Assembly: GCA_045615545.1 (NCBI GenBank)
Contig: JAZLFA010000021.1
Location: forward strand, 1-51,938
From: SIG220 sp045615545
GTDB taxonomy: Bacteria; Bacillota_I; Bacilli_A; RFN20; CAG-826
Direction of reading: 5' to 3'
DNA length: 51,938 nt
A program made the position numbers and the translations under genes. This document shows, in pieces, positions 16,604-24,789 of this stretch. The notes beneath the pieces were generated by a model. The model searched no databases, was not told the origin of the DNA, and saw only the letters and a program-made list of their open reading frames with translations. The stretch's first letter is position 1; every line of letters begins with the position of its first letter.

Positions 16604-17137
16604 CTATTTTTTCTTCTCTTTTAGAAGTTCTTTAATTTCATTTAATACATCTAATTCGGTAGGTGTTGGTGGAACTTCTTCTGGTGGAACTGGTCTATCT
16701 TCTGGATGTTTCTTATAGTGTTCCTCTAATAGTTTTGCATCTAACTCGGCTTTCTTTTTAGCGATTGAGTTTGCTGCTTTCACAATAAGGAATAAAACTA
16801 AGGCAATTAATATAAAGTTGATAACTGCTTCAATGAAAACGCCCCAATCAATATAAATACATTTTGCATTCACTACTGATAAACCACTTTCTGCATCGGT
16901 AATAAATTGTGGTTCGCCATTTAATATTGTAATCAAGTTAATACCTTGACCACCTGTAGTAACACTGACGATTAAATTGATGAGTGGCATGATGATTTTG
17001 TTTGTTAAAGCTGTAACAATTGTTGAGAACGCTCCGCCAATGATAACGCCAACAGCAAGATCAATAATGTTTCCTCTTGTAATGAATTCTTTAAATTCAC
17101 CAAAGAATCCTTTTTTCCCTTCTTTTTTCTTAAACAT
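16604..17137 (-). CDS. mscL: Large-conductance mechanosensitive channel
   Basis: The 177-aa protein has the MscL N-terminus (FKEFITRGNIIDLAVGVIIG) forming the amphipathic helix and first membrane helix, a periplasmic loop at ~55-95, a second helix at ~100-122, and an acidic/Pro-rich cytoplasmic tail ending in a helix (LNEIKELLKEKKK). It is longer than the usual 130-150 residues because of the loop and tail. It opens under membrane tension to release solutes in osmotic downshift. A GGAG lies upstream and a terminator downstream, so it is monocistronic. Confidence 0.95.
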   Translation of the reverse strand: MFKKKEGKKGFFGEFKEFITRGNIIDLAVGVIIGGAFSTIVTALTNKIIMPLINLIVSVTTGGQGINLITILNGEPQFITDAESGLSVVNAKCIYIDWGVFIEAVINFILIALVLFLIVKAANSIAKKKAELDAKLLEEHYKKHPEDRPVPPEEVPPTPTELDVLNEIKELLKEKKK

Positions 17138-17223
17138 AATTTTTTATTTCTCCTTATTAAAAATATTATTCTATTTTGCTGAAAAATAAAATAAAATATA
17201 GAAGACGTATATAATTAATTATT

Positions 17224-18210
17224 ATGATAGATTTAAATGTAACATTAGAAGGAAGCCTTCCTTTAGAAACATATAAGTACATTGGTAAAAAATACCATAT
17301 TGGTTTGGGAATTGATTTTCCTAATTCATTTTTAGTTGATGAGAAGAAAGTTTCTTCAGAAGACGTTATTGATAAAACTAAACTAGCATTAAAACTTTTA
17401 CAAAATCCTGAAAGTCTTGAGCTTGCTGGTTATTCTTTGGTTAAACATTTGGATTCATTAGGATATGTTTATGCTGAAGTAAGGGTGACCCCTTTGTTAC
17501 ACACTGAAGGTGGATTAACACAAAGACAAATTTTTAATTGCGTGCTACGCGGGATATATAAAGGATTAGATGAGTGTCCTGATATAATTGTTAAAGTCAT
17601 ATTTTGTTTAAGACGTAGTGCGACTATTGCGTTAAATCGTCATACAGTTGAACTTGTTAACGAATACAAAAATGATGTAGTTGTAGGAATTGATTTAGTT
17701 GGCAGTGATGCTGATAGATCAATCAATGCTTTTAAACCATTATTTATGATGGCAAAAGAACTAGGATTACATACTTGCGTTCATCCTTCAGCTAAAGAAA
17801 TCGGCAGGGCTATTGAACTTAATATTGAAAGAATAACTCTTCCTTGCCCAATTTTAGTTAGTAAAGAATTGCTTCTTTGTTTACAACAAAGACATGTTTT
17901 GTTTGAGGTTTCGCCTATTGATTTATTGTATCGCCAAGTTGTTAATAGTATTAACGAAGTATCTTTTAAAGACTTCTTATATTATGGCGTTCAATTTGGT
18001 TTTGGTTCTGTTAATCCAACAATATATCAAACCTCTATTGATAAAATTTGCCAAAAACTTAATCGTGAATGTAATTATGAATATAACGATATTAGACAAG
18101 TGATTAATTCTTCACTTACTAATTCATTTGCTTCTTTAGAAGAAAAAGCTGCTTTAATTAAGAAATTAAGCAGTCGTTTCGATTTGTTCTATCAAAGTTT
18201 ATTTGATTAA
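17224..18210 (+). CDS. Adenosine-deaminase-like protein lacking catalytic residues
   Basis: The 328-aa protein aligns along its length with adenosine deaminase: DLNVTLEGSL at 3-12 for the family's D-x-H-x-H-L-D-G, Y-A-E-V-R near 83, G-I-D-L-V-G near 155, H-x-x-V-H near 183. The metal ligands and catalytic residues are mostly replaced. The two N-terminal His are N5 and T7; the catalytic Glu of HAGE is A190 (only H187 remains); the R-x-G-H-G segment reads RITLPC; and the terminal N-T-D-D reads GSVN (V263, N264). No internal stop interrupts it and the fold core is well kept, so it is not a decaying gene but probably a non-catalytic, possibly ligand-binding, homologue. Confidence 0.82.
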   Translation: MIDLNVTLEGSLPLETYKYIGKKYHIGLGIDFPNSFLVDEKKVSSEDVIDKTKLALKLLQNPESLELAGYSLVKHLDSLGYVYAEVRVTPLLHTEGGLTQRQIFNCVLRGIYKGLDECPDIIVKVIFCLRRSATIALNRHTVELVNEYKNDVVVGIDLVGSDADRSINAFKPLFMMAKELGLHTCVHPSAKEIGRAIELNIERITLPCPILVSKELLLCLQQRHVLFEVSPIDLLYRQVVNSINEVSFKDFLYYGVQFGFGSVNPTIYQTSIDKICQKLNRECNYEYNDIRQVINSSLTNSFASLEEKAALIKKLSSRFDLFYQSLFD

Positions 18211-19251
18211 TTATTTTAAATACATATCTAGAAAGCTAATCAATATCGGATCGTATAACGAAGCATGATATTGATTTTTTATACTAATGTAATCATATTC
18301 TGGATATTCAATAATATTCTCTTTATCTATTTCTAAACCATCTAGGACAGTGGTGGTATAAGATAAATAATTGATTCTTTCTTTTGAATAGTAACTTGAT
18401 GAAATTATATATTTATTATCACTTGTTTTAATAACGGTGTCGTTGAAATATACACATGCGCTTGTTAGTTCGCCATTATTGTATACTTGAAAAGTCGGAA
18501 CATATCCGGTATCATAACCGAATTTTGTATTATCTTTATTAGAAAGTGAATATTTATCTTTGATTTCTTGATATTTTTGTTTATCGGAATAATAGTAGAT
18601 ATCTAAATCAAAAACATATATTTTTTCATCAAATTCTTTATTAGCTAAATATGTTTTTAAGACATTAGGGGTGCAATAATTACAGTCTGGACATGTGTTT
18701 CTAACAAAATAAACAAGTGCATTACCTTTAATTAAAGTATTTAATTTGTTTTCGTCTACATAATATAAAGTTGGTAATATTGCATATTTTTTAACCACTC
18801 TATATAAAGAATCTTCGTTAAAGAATAAATTTAAATCCTCATCATAATTACTCGTCTTAGGGTAAATAAATCTCTTATTAATCTTTCCATTTAGAACAAT
18901 ATAGAAAGTTGGTGTATCGTCTAATCTTAAAAATCCATTACCGTTATTGTATAAAGTATCATTAATTTCAGAGTATAAAACTTTATAAGAAAGAAGGTTA
19001 AATCGCTTTGATACAGAATTTAAAACATTTTCAAATAATGTCCAGCAAGAACACGATCCTTTTTCTGGGTGAACGGCTACTAAAAAATTCTCGCTTTCAA
19101 GCTTTGATAACAACTCATCACCAGTGATTTCTATGGATTCTCGGTGTGCATAAGTGCCGAATGTTAGCTTATGATTTTCGTTATCTACATTCCCGCATCC
19201 TATTAATGCTGGAACAATAAATATTGATAAGAGTAATATTTTTAGTTTCAT
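18211..19251 (-). CDS. Lipoprotein with two thioredoxin-like segments
   Basis: The 346-aa protein has a signal peptide with lipobox A-L-I-G-C (Cys19). A first segment has a C-S-C-W motif (C67, C69) followed by a helix and strands with D-D-T-P-T-F (cis-Pro type) near 111. A second has N-T-C-P-D-C-N-Y-C (C187, C190, C193) and later G-Y-V-P-T-F with another cis-Pro. This suggests tandem thioredoxin folds acting on disulfides outside the membrane, tied to the cell by lipid. It converges directly on the ADA-like gene. TATAAT lies 6 nt before the ATG with no ribosome site, so it is probably leaderless. Substrate unknown. Confidence 0.72.
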   Translation of the reverse strand: MKLKILLLSIFIVPALIGCGNVDNENHKLTFGTYAHRESIEITGDELLSKLESENFLVAVHPEKGSCSCWTLFENVLNSVSKRFNLLSYKVLYSEINDTLYNNGNGFLRLDDTPTFYIVLNGKINKRFIYPKTSNYDEDLNLFFNEDSLYRVVKKYAILPTLYYVDENKLNTLIKGNALVYFVRNTCPDCNYCTPNVLKTYLANKEFDEKIYVFDLDIYYYSDKQKYQEIKDKYSLSNKDNTKFGYDTGYVPTFQVYNNGELTSACVYFNDTVIKTSDNKYIISSSYYSKERINYLSYTTTVLDGLEIDKENIIEYPEYDYISIKNQYHASLYDPILISFLDMYLK

Positions 19252-19454
19252 GGATATATTATACTATTATTCTTTATATATTTCTTTATATTTATTAATA
19301 AGAAAATAGGTGTTAGAAATTATAAGTTTTTTTATGGTTTTTTCATTTAAAAAATATTGACTCAGTCCCCTAATTTTTTATTTACGAAAAATGGTGTGAA
19401 AAAATGTTAAAAAAAATTGTTGTATTTTATTTAATTTTTCTATATATTTTTTCT

Positions 19455-19477
19455 CGTAAAAAAATCTAGTTTTTACG
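19455..19477 (+). promoter_or_regulatory. Inverted repeat upstream of the pot operon
   Basis: CGTAAAAA at 19455-19462 and TTTTTACG at 19470-19477 form a perfect 8-bp inverted repeat 26 bp before the start of potA. No T-tract follows, so it looks more like an operator than a terminator. The AT-rich 250 bp upstream gives no clear single promoter. Confidence 0.45.
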
Positions 19478-19502
19478 TTAGTTGTGAAAGGTAGGGACAA
19501 TA

Positions 19503-21020
19503 ATGGAAAATAAAGTTATTATCTCGCTCGAAGGTGTTAGTAAAGTATTCGATGGCGTTGCTGTTGTCGATAACTTCAATCTTCAAATTAATAAAGGTGA
19601 ATTTGTTACCTTCCTCGGTCCATCAGGCTGTGGTAAAACAACGACTTTAAGGATGATTGCAGGATTTGAAACTGCAACTTCTGGCAAAATTTTGCTTAAT
19701 GGAGAAGACATCACAAAGATACCTCCACACAAAAGACCAATTAACACAGTTTTCCAAAGATATGCATTATTTCCACATCTTGATGTTTATGACAATATTG
19801 CCTTTGGCTTAAAACTAAAAAAAGTTCCTGTAAAAATAACAAAAAAAGATGGTTCAATTGTGACCAAATATAAACACTTAACAAAAGCTCAAATTGATGA
19901 GAAGGTTTCTCATGCATTAAAATTGATTGATTTAGAAGAGCTAGAAAATCGAGATATTTCAACTCTTTCTGGTGGTCAACAACAACGTGTCGCAATCGCT
20001 AGAGCAATCGTAAATGAACCTGAAATTTTATTACTTGATGAGCCTTTAGGTGCTCTCGATTTAAAAATGCGTAAAGAAATGCAACTTGAATTAAAGGAAA
20101 TGCACAAGAAATTAGGTATTACTTTTATATATGTTACACACGATCAAGAAGAAGCATTAACCATGTCTGACAAAATTGTTGTAATGAAAGATGGAAAGAT
20201 TCAACAAGTTGGAACCCCAACTGATATTTATAACGAACCTGTTACTGCTTATGTTGCTAACTTCATTGGCGAATCTAATATTTATAACGCGACAATAGTT
20301 GGCAAAAAGAAGGTTAAATTCCTCAACCATGTTTTTGATTGCGTTGATGATTTCCCAATTAACGAAAAAGTTGATGTTGTTATTCGTCCTGAAGACGTCA
20401 TTCTTTCCAGTATGTTTGATGAATCCAAGAGTTTAGTTGGTGTTATTACTTCTAAAATCTTTAAGGGGATTCATTATGAATATGTTGTAATGGTTGGAAA
20501 GAGTGAAGTCCTTGCTCAAGAAACTAAAGATCGTGAAATTGGTTCTAAAGTTGCTATTGGTGTTCATCCTAGTAACATTCAAGTTATGAAGAAAGAGCTT
20601 ACTGTTAATCTATATCCAGAAGCATGGGTTAATAAAAACAATGAAGTAATGATTAGTGAAACTGCTTTTCCTTGTGATGTTACTAAACTTATTAAAGACT
20701 CTTGGCTTGAAGATGGTTATTTGGTTGCGCCAAACGGCAAACGTTATGATCTTAAAGATGCAGACGTCATTGCAGAAGTAGCTATCACCGATGTTCAAAT
20801 TGTTGATAATGAAGAAGAAGGCCTAATAAAAGGTTTTGTTGTTTCAACAATTTATAAAGGTGACCATTATCAACTTATTGTAAGAACTGAAGAGGAGGAA
20901 GATTTTATTCTTGATACTCCTTATACGTATAACGAAGGTGATTTAGTGTCAATTTCAATACCAAAAGACAAGGTCTCCCTCACTTTGAAAGGTGATATTT
21001 CTAAATATGAAGTTGAGTAA
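19503..21020 (+). CDS. potA: Spermidine/putrescine ABC transporter ATPase, extended
   Basis: The 505-aa protein starts with a full ABC ATPase: Walker A GPSGCGKTT near 39, Q-loop at F-Q-R-Y, signature LSGGQQQR near 156, Walker B LLLDEP, and H-loop VTHDQEEAL. An insertion (KVPVKITKKDGSIVTKYKHL) interrupts the helical domain. The C-terminal part (~265-505) is about 150 residues longer than in normal PotA (~350-385) and appears to hold a duplicated TOBE-type region. It energises polyamine uptake with the following genes. The potB start lies 14 bp inside its end, so the operon is tightly packed. Confidence 0.92.
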   Translation: MENKVIISLEGVSKVFDGVAVVDNFNLQINKGEFVTFLGPSGCGKTTTLRMIAGFETATSGKILLNGEDITKIPPHKRPINTVFQRYALFPHLDVYDNIAFGLKLKKVPVKITKKDGSIVTKYKHLTKAQIDEKVSHALKLIDLEELENRDISTLSGGQQQRVAIARAIVNEPEILLLDEPLGALDLKMRKEMQLELKEMHKKLGITFIYVTHDQEEALTMSDKIVVMKDGKIQQVGTPTDIYNEPVTAYVANFIGESNIYNATIVGKKKVKFLNHVFDCVDDFPINEKVDVVIRPEDVILSSMFDESKSLVGVITSKIFKGIHYEYVVMVGKSEVLAQETKDREIGSKVAIGVHPSNIQVMKKELTVNLYPEAWVNKNNEVMISETAFPCDVTKLIKDSWLEDGYLVAPNGKRYDLKDADVIAEVAITDVQIVDNEEEGLIKGFVVSTIYKGDHYQLIVRTEEEEDFILDTPYTYNEGDLVSISIPKDKVSLTLKGDISKYEVE

Positions 21021-21822
21021 CTTAAAATTTCATCGTTACCAATTTAAACGCCGTAATTTATGTATTCCATATGGATTGTTTTTGGTGTTATTCATCATTA
21101 TTCCGATGGGAATTATTCTTTTTTATGCTTTTACTGATGCCAATGGCCAACCAAGTGGGCAAGCTTTTATTGATTTCTTTACATCGTTTGACAAGATCAA
21201 TGTTTTAATTGTATCGGTCTTTATTGCTTTGCAAACTACTTTAATTTGCTTATTGATTGGCTATCCTTTAGCTTACTTTTTAGCTGACAAAAAGGTTAAC
21301 AAAAATGCTGTTTTGATCACATTATTCGTTGCGCCTATGTGGATTAACTTTGTTTTAAGAACAGGCGCTACGCGAGACTTATTGACATGGATGGGCATTA
21401 ATGGTGGCAACCATCCTTATCTTGCCACTCTTATTGGTATGGTTCAAAACTACTTACCTTTTGTTATTTTGCCTTTATATACAACAATGATTAATTTGGA
21501 TAAACACCAAATGGAAGCGGCAGCTGATCTTGGCGCAAATAAAGTGCAAGTATTCTTTAAAAGTGTACTACCTCAATCTATTCCAGGTATTGTTTCCGCT
21601 TGTACTATGACATTCATGCCAACAATGTCCTCATATGTTATTTCGGATACACTTTCAGAAGGAAAAATTACGTTATTTGGTAATTATATTTACTTAGACT
21701 TCACATCTAGACTTTGGAATGATGGAAGTTTTATGGCGATAATTATGTTAATTATTATAGGAATTACCATGTTCCTAACTAGAAATACAAAAAAAGTCGA
21801 TAGTAGAGGTATCAATTTATGA
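21007..21822 (+). CDS. potB: Polyamine ABC transporter permease PotB
   Basis: The start is placed at ATG 21007 (MKLSNLKFH), preceded by AAAGGTGAT; a GTG at 20992 is less likely. The 271-aa permease has about six membrane helices and the inner-membrane permease loop (EAA motif) M-E-A-A-A-D-L-G-A-N near 170. It ends in TGA overlapping the potC start (ATGA), which also shows TGA is a stop here. It forms the translocation pore with PotC. Confidence 0.92.
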   Translation: MKLSNLKFHRYQFKRRNLCIPYGLFLVLFIIIPMGIILFYAFTDANGQPSGQAFIDFFTSFDKINVLIVSVFIALQTTLICLLIGYPLAYFLADKKVNKNAVLITLFVAPMWINFVLRTGATRDLLTWMGINGGNHPYLATLIGMVQNYLPFVILPLYTTMINLDKHQMEAAADLGANKVQVFFKSVLPQSIPGIVSACTMTFMPTMSSYVISDTLSEGKITLFGNYIYLDFTSRLWNDGSFMAIIMLIIIGITMFLTRNTKKVDSRGINL

Positions 21823-22670
21823 TGAAGAAAATTATCGGTCAATGTTATATCTGGTTAATTTTACTATTAATGTATTTACCTGTTTTGGTTCTTATCGTTT
21901 TCTCTTTTACTGAGGCGACAAATGTTGGGACTTGGACTGGCTTTAGTTGGAATTTGTATCCACGTTTATTTCAAGATACACAAATAATGATAGCATTAGG
22001 GAACACGGTTATTATTGCTGTGATTAGCGCTGTTGTTAGTGTGGTACTTGGTACAACTGGAGCAATTGGTGCCTTCTACGCTCGCAAGCGCGTAAGAAAA
22101 GCTTTTGATGTAGTTAATCAGATACCTGTTGTTAATGCTGAAATTGTATTAGCGTTATCATTAACTGTTATGTTTGTGTTCTGCACTCAATATATCTTTA
22201 AAGGACAATTGTTTAGTTTCTGGACACTCCTTATTGGACATGTTGTTTTAAGTGCTCCATTTGTTTATATATCCGTTACTCCAAAACTTGAACAAATGGA
22301 TCCGAGTCTTTATGAAGCTGCCATTGATTTAGGTGCCACACCTCGTAAAGCATTAATAAAAACGACATTGCCAGAAATTATGCCTGGTGTTATTTCTGGT
22401 TTCTTGCTTTCAATTACATTATCTTTAGATGATTTTATTGTTACTAGATTTACACGTGGCCCTGGTTTATTAAGTGGAGATAATTCTATCGAAACTCTTT
22501 CTACGTTGGTACAGGCTAAGATTAAAAAGGGACCTATTCCTGTTGAAATGCGTGCATTAACAACTTTGTTGTTTGCGATTGTTATATTGGCTGTAATTTT
22601 TATTACTCTTTACCGCCATTATAAGGATAAACAGATTATCAAATTAAGGGGTATTCAAAATGGCAAATAA
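21819..22670 (+). CDS. potC: Polyamine ABC transporter permease PotC
   Basis: The 283-aa permease has six predicted membrane helices and the EAA loop Y-E-A-A-I-D-L-G-A-T-P near 165, followed by the PotC-like S-L-D-D-F-I-V-T-R-F. It starts inside the potB stop (ATGATG, 4-bp overlap) and its own end overlaps the potD start by 11 bp. The order ATPase, B, C, D is that of the standard polyamine transporter. Confidence 0.93.
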   Translation: MMKKIIGQCYIWLILLLMYLPVLVLIVFSFTEATNVGTWTGFSWNLYPRLFQDTQIMIALGNTVIIAVISAVVSVVLGTTGAIGAFYARKRVRKAFDVVNQIPVVNAEIVLALSLTVMFVFCTQYIFKGQLFSFWTLLIGHVVLSAPFVYISVTPKLEQMDPSLYEAAIDLGATPRKALIKTTLPEIMPGVISGFLLSITLSLDDFIVTRFTRGPGLLSGDNSIETLSTLVQAKIKKGPIPVEMRALTTLLFAIVILAVIFITLYRHYKDKQIIKLRGIQNGK

Positions 22671-24411
22671 GGTTTTATCATTTTCTTTATCTCTTTTGGG
22701 AATCTTTTTAGTTGGTTTTCCATTAACCAGCTGTTCTAAGAATACCAGCGAACAGTCAAATGAAAAAGTTGTTTTGAAGATTCTTAATAGTGAAGATTAT
22801 ATATACTTAAATGATCCTGATAATGGATATGACGAGGATGATTTAACTGTTCAATTTGAAAAATATATGTCTGAAGAATGGGGATTAAATGTATCCGTTG
22901 TTTATGAGACAAGTGACACTAATGAATCTATGTATAATGATTTGTTAAGTGGCAGAACAACATATGATTTAGTCTGTACAAGCGATTACATGTGTCAGAA
23001 ATTCGCACGTGAAGGTTTAACTACAAAAATTGATCGTTCGTTGATTCCAAATTATACAAAATACTGTAGTGATACTATTGGACAAAGATTAGATGATATT
23101 GTATTTAAAATTAACGATGATGAATTTGGCAGGCTTGCTGATTATTCTATTGGTTATATGTGGGGCACTCTCGGCCTGTTGTTTAATCCTGAATATGAAG
23201 CTTTTGAAGATGGCGTTGATCCAATAAATGATTTAGATTCTTTCGAAGGTCTGTGGGATCAAAGGTATAAGGGTACTATGACAATTAAAGATAGTATGAG
23301 AGATACCATCGCAGTAGCTATTATTCATATGTATAACAATGAATTAACTTTGTTAAAAGAACAATTCGAAGAAGGATTAATTGATGTCGATGCTTATAAT
23401 TCTCAATTGTCTTACTATTTCAATATTATAAGTAATGTTGAAGACGAAAAATTCAATGATAAACTTAATGAAATTAAGGATAGTTTATTATCACTAAAAT
23501 CTAATATTTTTGGTATGGAAGTTGATAGTGGTAAACAAGATATGGTTACCGGAAAAATTGGTATCAACTTAGCATGGAGTGGCGATGCAGTTTATTCCAT
23601 GGATCAAGCGGAAGAAGAAATTGGGAAGGAACTTTATTATTCTTTACCAAAAGAAGGAAGCAATATTTGGTTCGATGCATGGAGTATGCCGGTTAATGAG
23701 AATAGAAGCGAATTAACTTATCAAGTGGCATGTGAATTTTTAAATTTTATTAGCGATCCATATTACGCTAGTTTAAACATGGATTATACTGGATACACAA
23801 CTTTTATTGGCGGTGATGCTATTCTCGATATTGCGCGTGATTGGTACGATATTAGAACTGATGTAATTAGTTATATTGATGAGGAAGAAGAATATTATCC
23901 TTTATTCTATGTTGACCCATTTACCCAAGAAGAGACTGAAGTATCTTTTGATGATGTGCATTTTGAAGAGGATAATGATCCTGACTATGATGAAGTAATT
24001 TTGTATTATTATGGTGAAGAAGAAAATGCTATTGAATATGGCTTATATAATGAAATTTTATTAATAGATCCTGAATGGGAAGAAGTAGATTTATCTTACT
24101 TCTTTAATGGCACATTTGATGAGTATGTCGATGGTATTGATTCTATTTTTTATACAGATTACTATAAGGAAGAAAATGGGGTAGTTGGAAGACAATTTTA
24201 TTGTCAATATCCTGATGAAGAAGCTGTTGTTAGATGCGCAATCATGGATGATTATGGAAATCGTAATACAAGTGTTTTAAAGATATGGGAATCATTTAAA
24301 AGCAATTCTCTCCCTACTTGGGCAATTGTATTATTTATAGTTGAAATTGTCCTACTAATTGTTGGTGTTGGCTTTATTATTCAGGGTAAGTATATTAAAA
24401 AAGGTGTTTAG
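22660..24411 (+). CDS. potD: Polyamine-binding lipoprotein PotD with C-terminal membrane anchor
   Basis: The 583-aa protein begins with a lipoprotein signal (L-T-S-C near 26) and has a periplasmic binding protein core: LKILNSEDYIY near 36, LVCTSDYMC, an IGYMWGTLGLLFNP strand and INLAWSGDAVYSMDQA. Usual PotD is ~350 aa. Here extra material includes a helical insert at ~210-290 and a strongly acidic region at ~400-500. It ends with a hydrophobic helix (AIVLFIVEIVLLIVGVGFII) followed by a basic tail. It would thus be held by lipid and by a membrane helix. It captures polyamines for PotBC; the extra parts have no clear role. Confidence 0.88.
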   Translation: MANKVLSFSLSLLGIFLVGFPLTSCSKNTSEQSNEKVVLKILNSEDYIYLNDPDNGYDEDDLTVQFEKYMSEEWGLNVSVVYETSDTNESMYNDLLSGRTTYDLVCTSDYMCQKFAREGLTTKIDRSLIPNYTKYCSDTIGQRLDDIVFKINDDEFGRLADYSIGYMWGTLGLLFNPEYEAFEDGVDPINDLDSFEGLWDQRYKGTMTIKDSMRDTIAVAIIHMYNNELTLLKEQFEEGLIDVDAYNSQLSYYFNIISNVEDEKFNDKLNEIKDSLLSLKSNIFGMEVDSGKQDMVTGKIGINLAWSGDAVYSMDQAEEEIGKELYYSLPKEGSNIWFDAWSMPVNENRSELTYQVACEFLNFISDPYYASLNMDYTGYTTFIGGDAILDIARDWYDIRTDVISYIDEEEEYYPLFYVDPFTQEETEVSFDDVHFEEDNDPDYDEVILYYYGEEENAIEYGLYNEILLIDPEWEEVDLSYFFNGTFDEYVDGIDSIFYTDYYKEENGVVGRQFYCQYPDEEAVVRCAIMDDYGNRNTSVLKIWESFKSNSLPTWAIVLFIVEIVLLIVGVGFIIQGKYIKKGV

Positions 24412-24447
24412 AAAGAAAAGAAAAGCAAATTTATAATATAAAATTAC

Positions 24448-24477
24448 TTGTAAAAGATTTTTGGTAGATGCTATAAT
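24448..24477 (+). promoter_or_regulatory. Promoter of the tRNA-Cys/Arg/Pro cluster
   Basis: TTGTAA at 24448-24453, an 18-bp spacer and TATAAT at 24472-24477, with TGC directly before it (extended -10). The first tRNA begins 12 bp downstream. Confidence 0.8.
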
Positions 24478-24488
24478 AATTCGGCCGT

Positions 24489-24563
24489 GGTTCCTTAGCC
24501 AAGTTGGTAAGGCAATTGACTGCAACTCAATGAGCGACGGTCCGAATCCGCCAGGAACCTCCA
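24489..24563 (+). tRNA. tRNA-Cys (GCA)
   Basis: Acceptor GGTTCCT/AGGAACC, discriminator T, encoded CCA. The anticodon stem ATTGA/TCAAT closes loop CTGCAAC, anticodon GCA. The T-loop reads TCCGAAT: position 55, almost always T, is C, and the T-stem has one A-C mismatch. Confidence 0.93.
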
Positions 24564-24565
24564 TT

Positions 24566-24642
24566 GCGCCAGTAGCTCAGTTGGATAGAGTATTAGACTA
24601 CGAATCTAAGGGTCACGTGTTCGAATCGCGTCTGGCGCGCCA
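24566..24642 (+). tRNA. tRNA-Arg (ACG)
   Basis: Acceptor GCGCCAG/CTGGCGC with CCA; anticodon stem TTAGA/TCTAA with loop CTACGAA, anticodon ACG (would need A34 deamination by TadA). Normal TTCGAAT T-loop. Confidence 0.95.
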
Positions 24643-24651
24643 ATATTTTAT

Positions 24652-24728
24652 CGGGACGTAGCGTAGCTTGGTATCGCGTTAGTTTTGGGAACTAAAGGTC
24701 GCAGGTTCAAATCCTGTCGTCCCGACCA
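24652..24728 (+). tRNA. tRNA-Pro (TGG)
   Basis: Acceptor CGGGACG/CGTCCCG with CCA; anticodon stem TTAGT/ACTAA with loop TTTGGGA, anticodon TGG; normal T-loop TTCAAAT. Confidence 0.95.
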
Positions 24729-24740
24729 TTTGTACAGTAT

Positions 24741-24772
24741 ACCGGATTTGAACATAAAATCCGGTTTTATTT
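24741..24772 (+). terminator. Terminator of the tRNA cluster
   Basis: ACCGGATTT and AAATCCGGT form a 9-bp stem followed by TTTATTTT. Confidence 0.9.
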
Positions 24773-24789
24773 TATAAAAATAAATTTTT

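Noticed and set aside
19252..19502. Riboswitch-like leader upstream of the pot operon
   Set aside because: Apart from one 8-bp inverted repeat without a T-tract, no stem arrangement typical of a known riboswitch could be found.
21807..21822. Mollicute-type code with TGA as tryptophan
   Set aside because: TGA ends potB and feoB exactly where the next gene starts (ATGA), and tryptophan is written TGG throughout, so the standard code holds.
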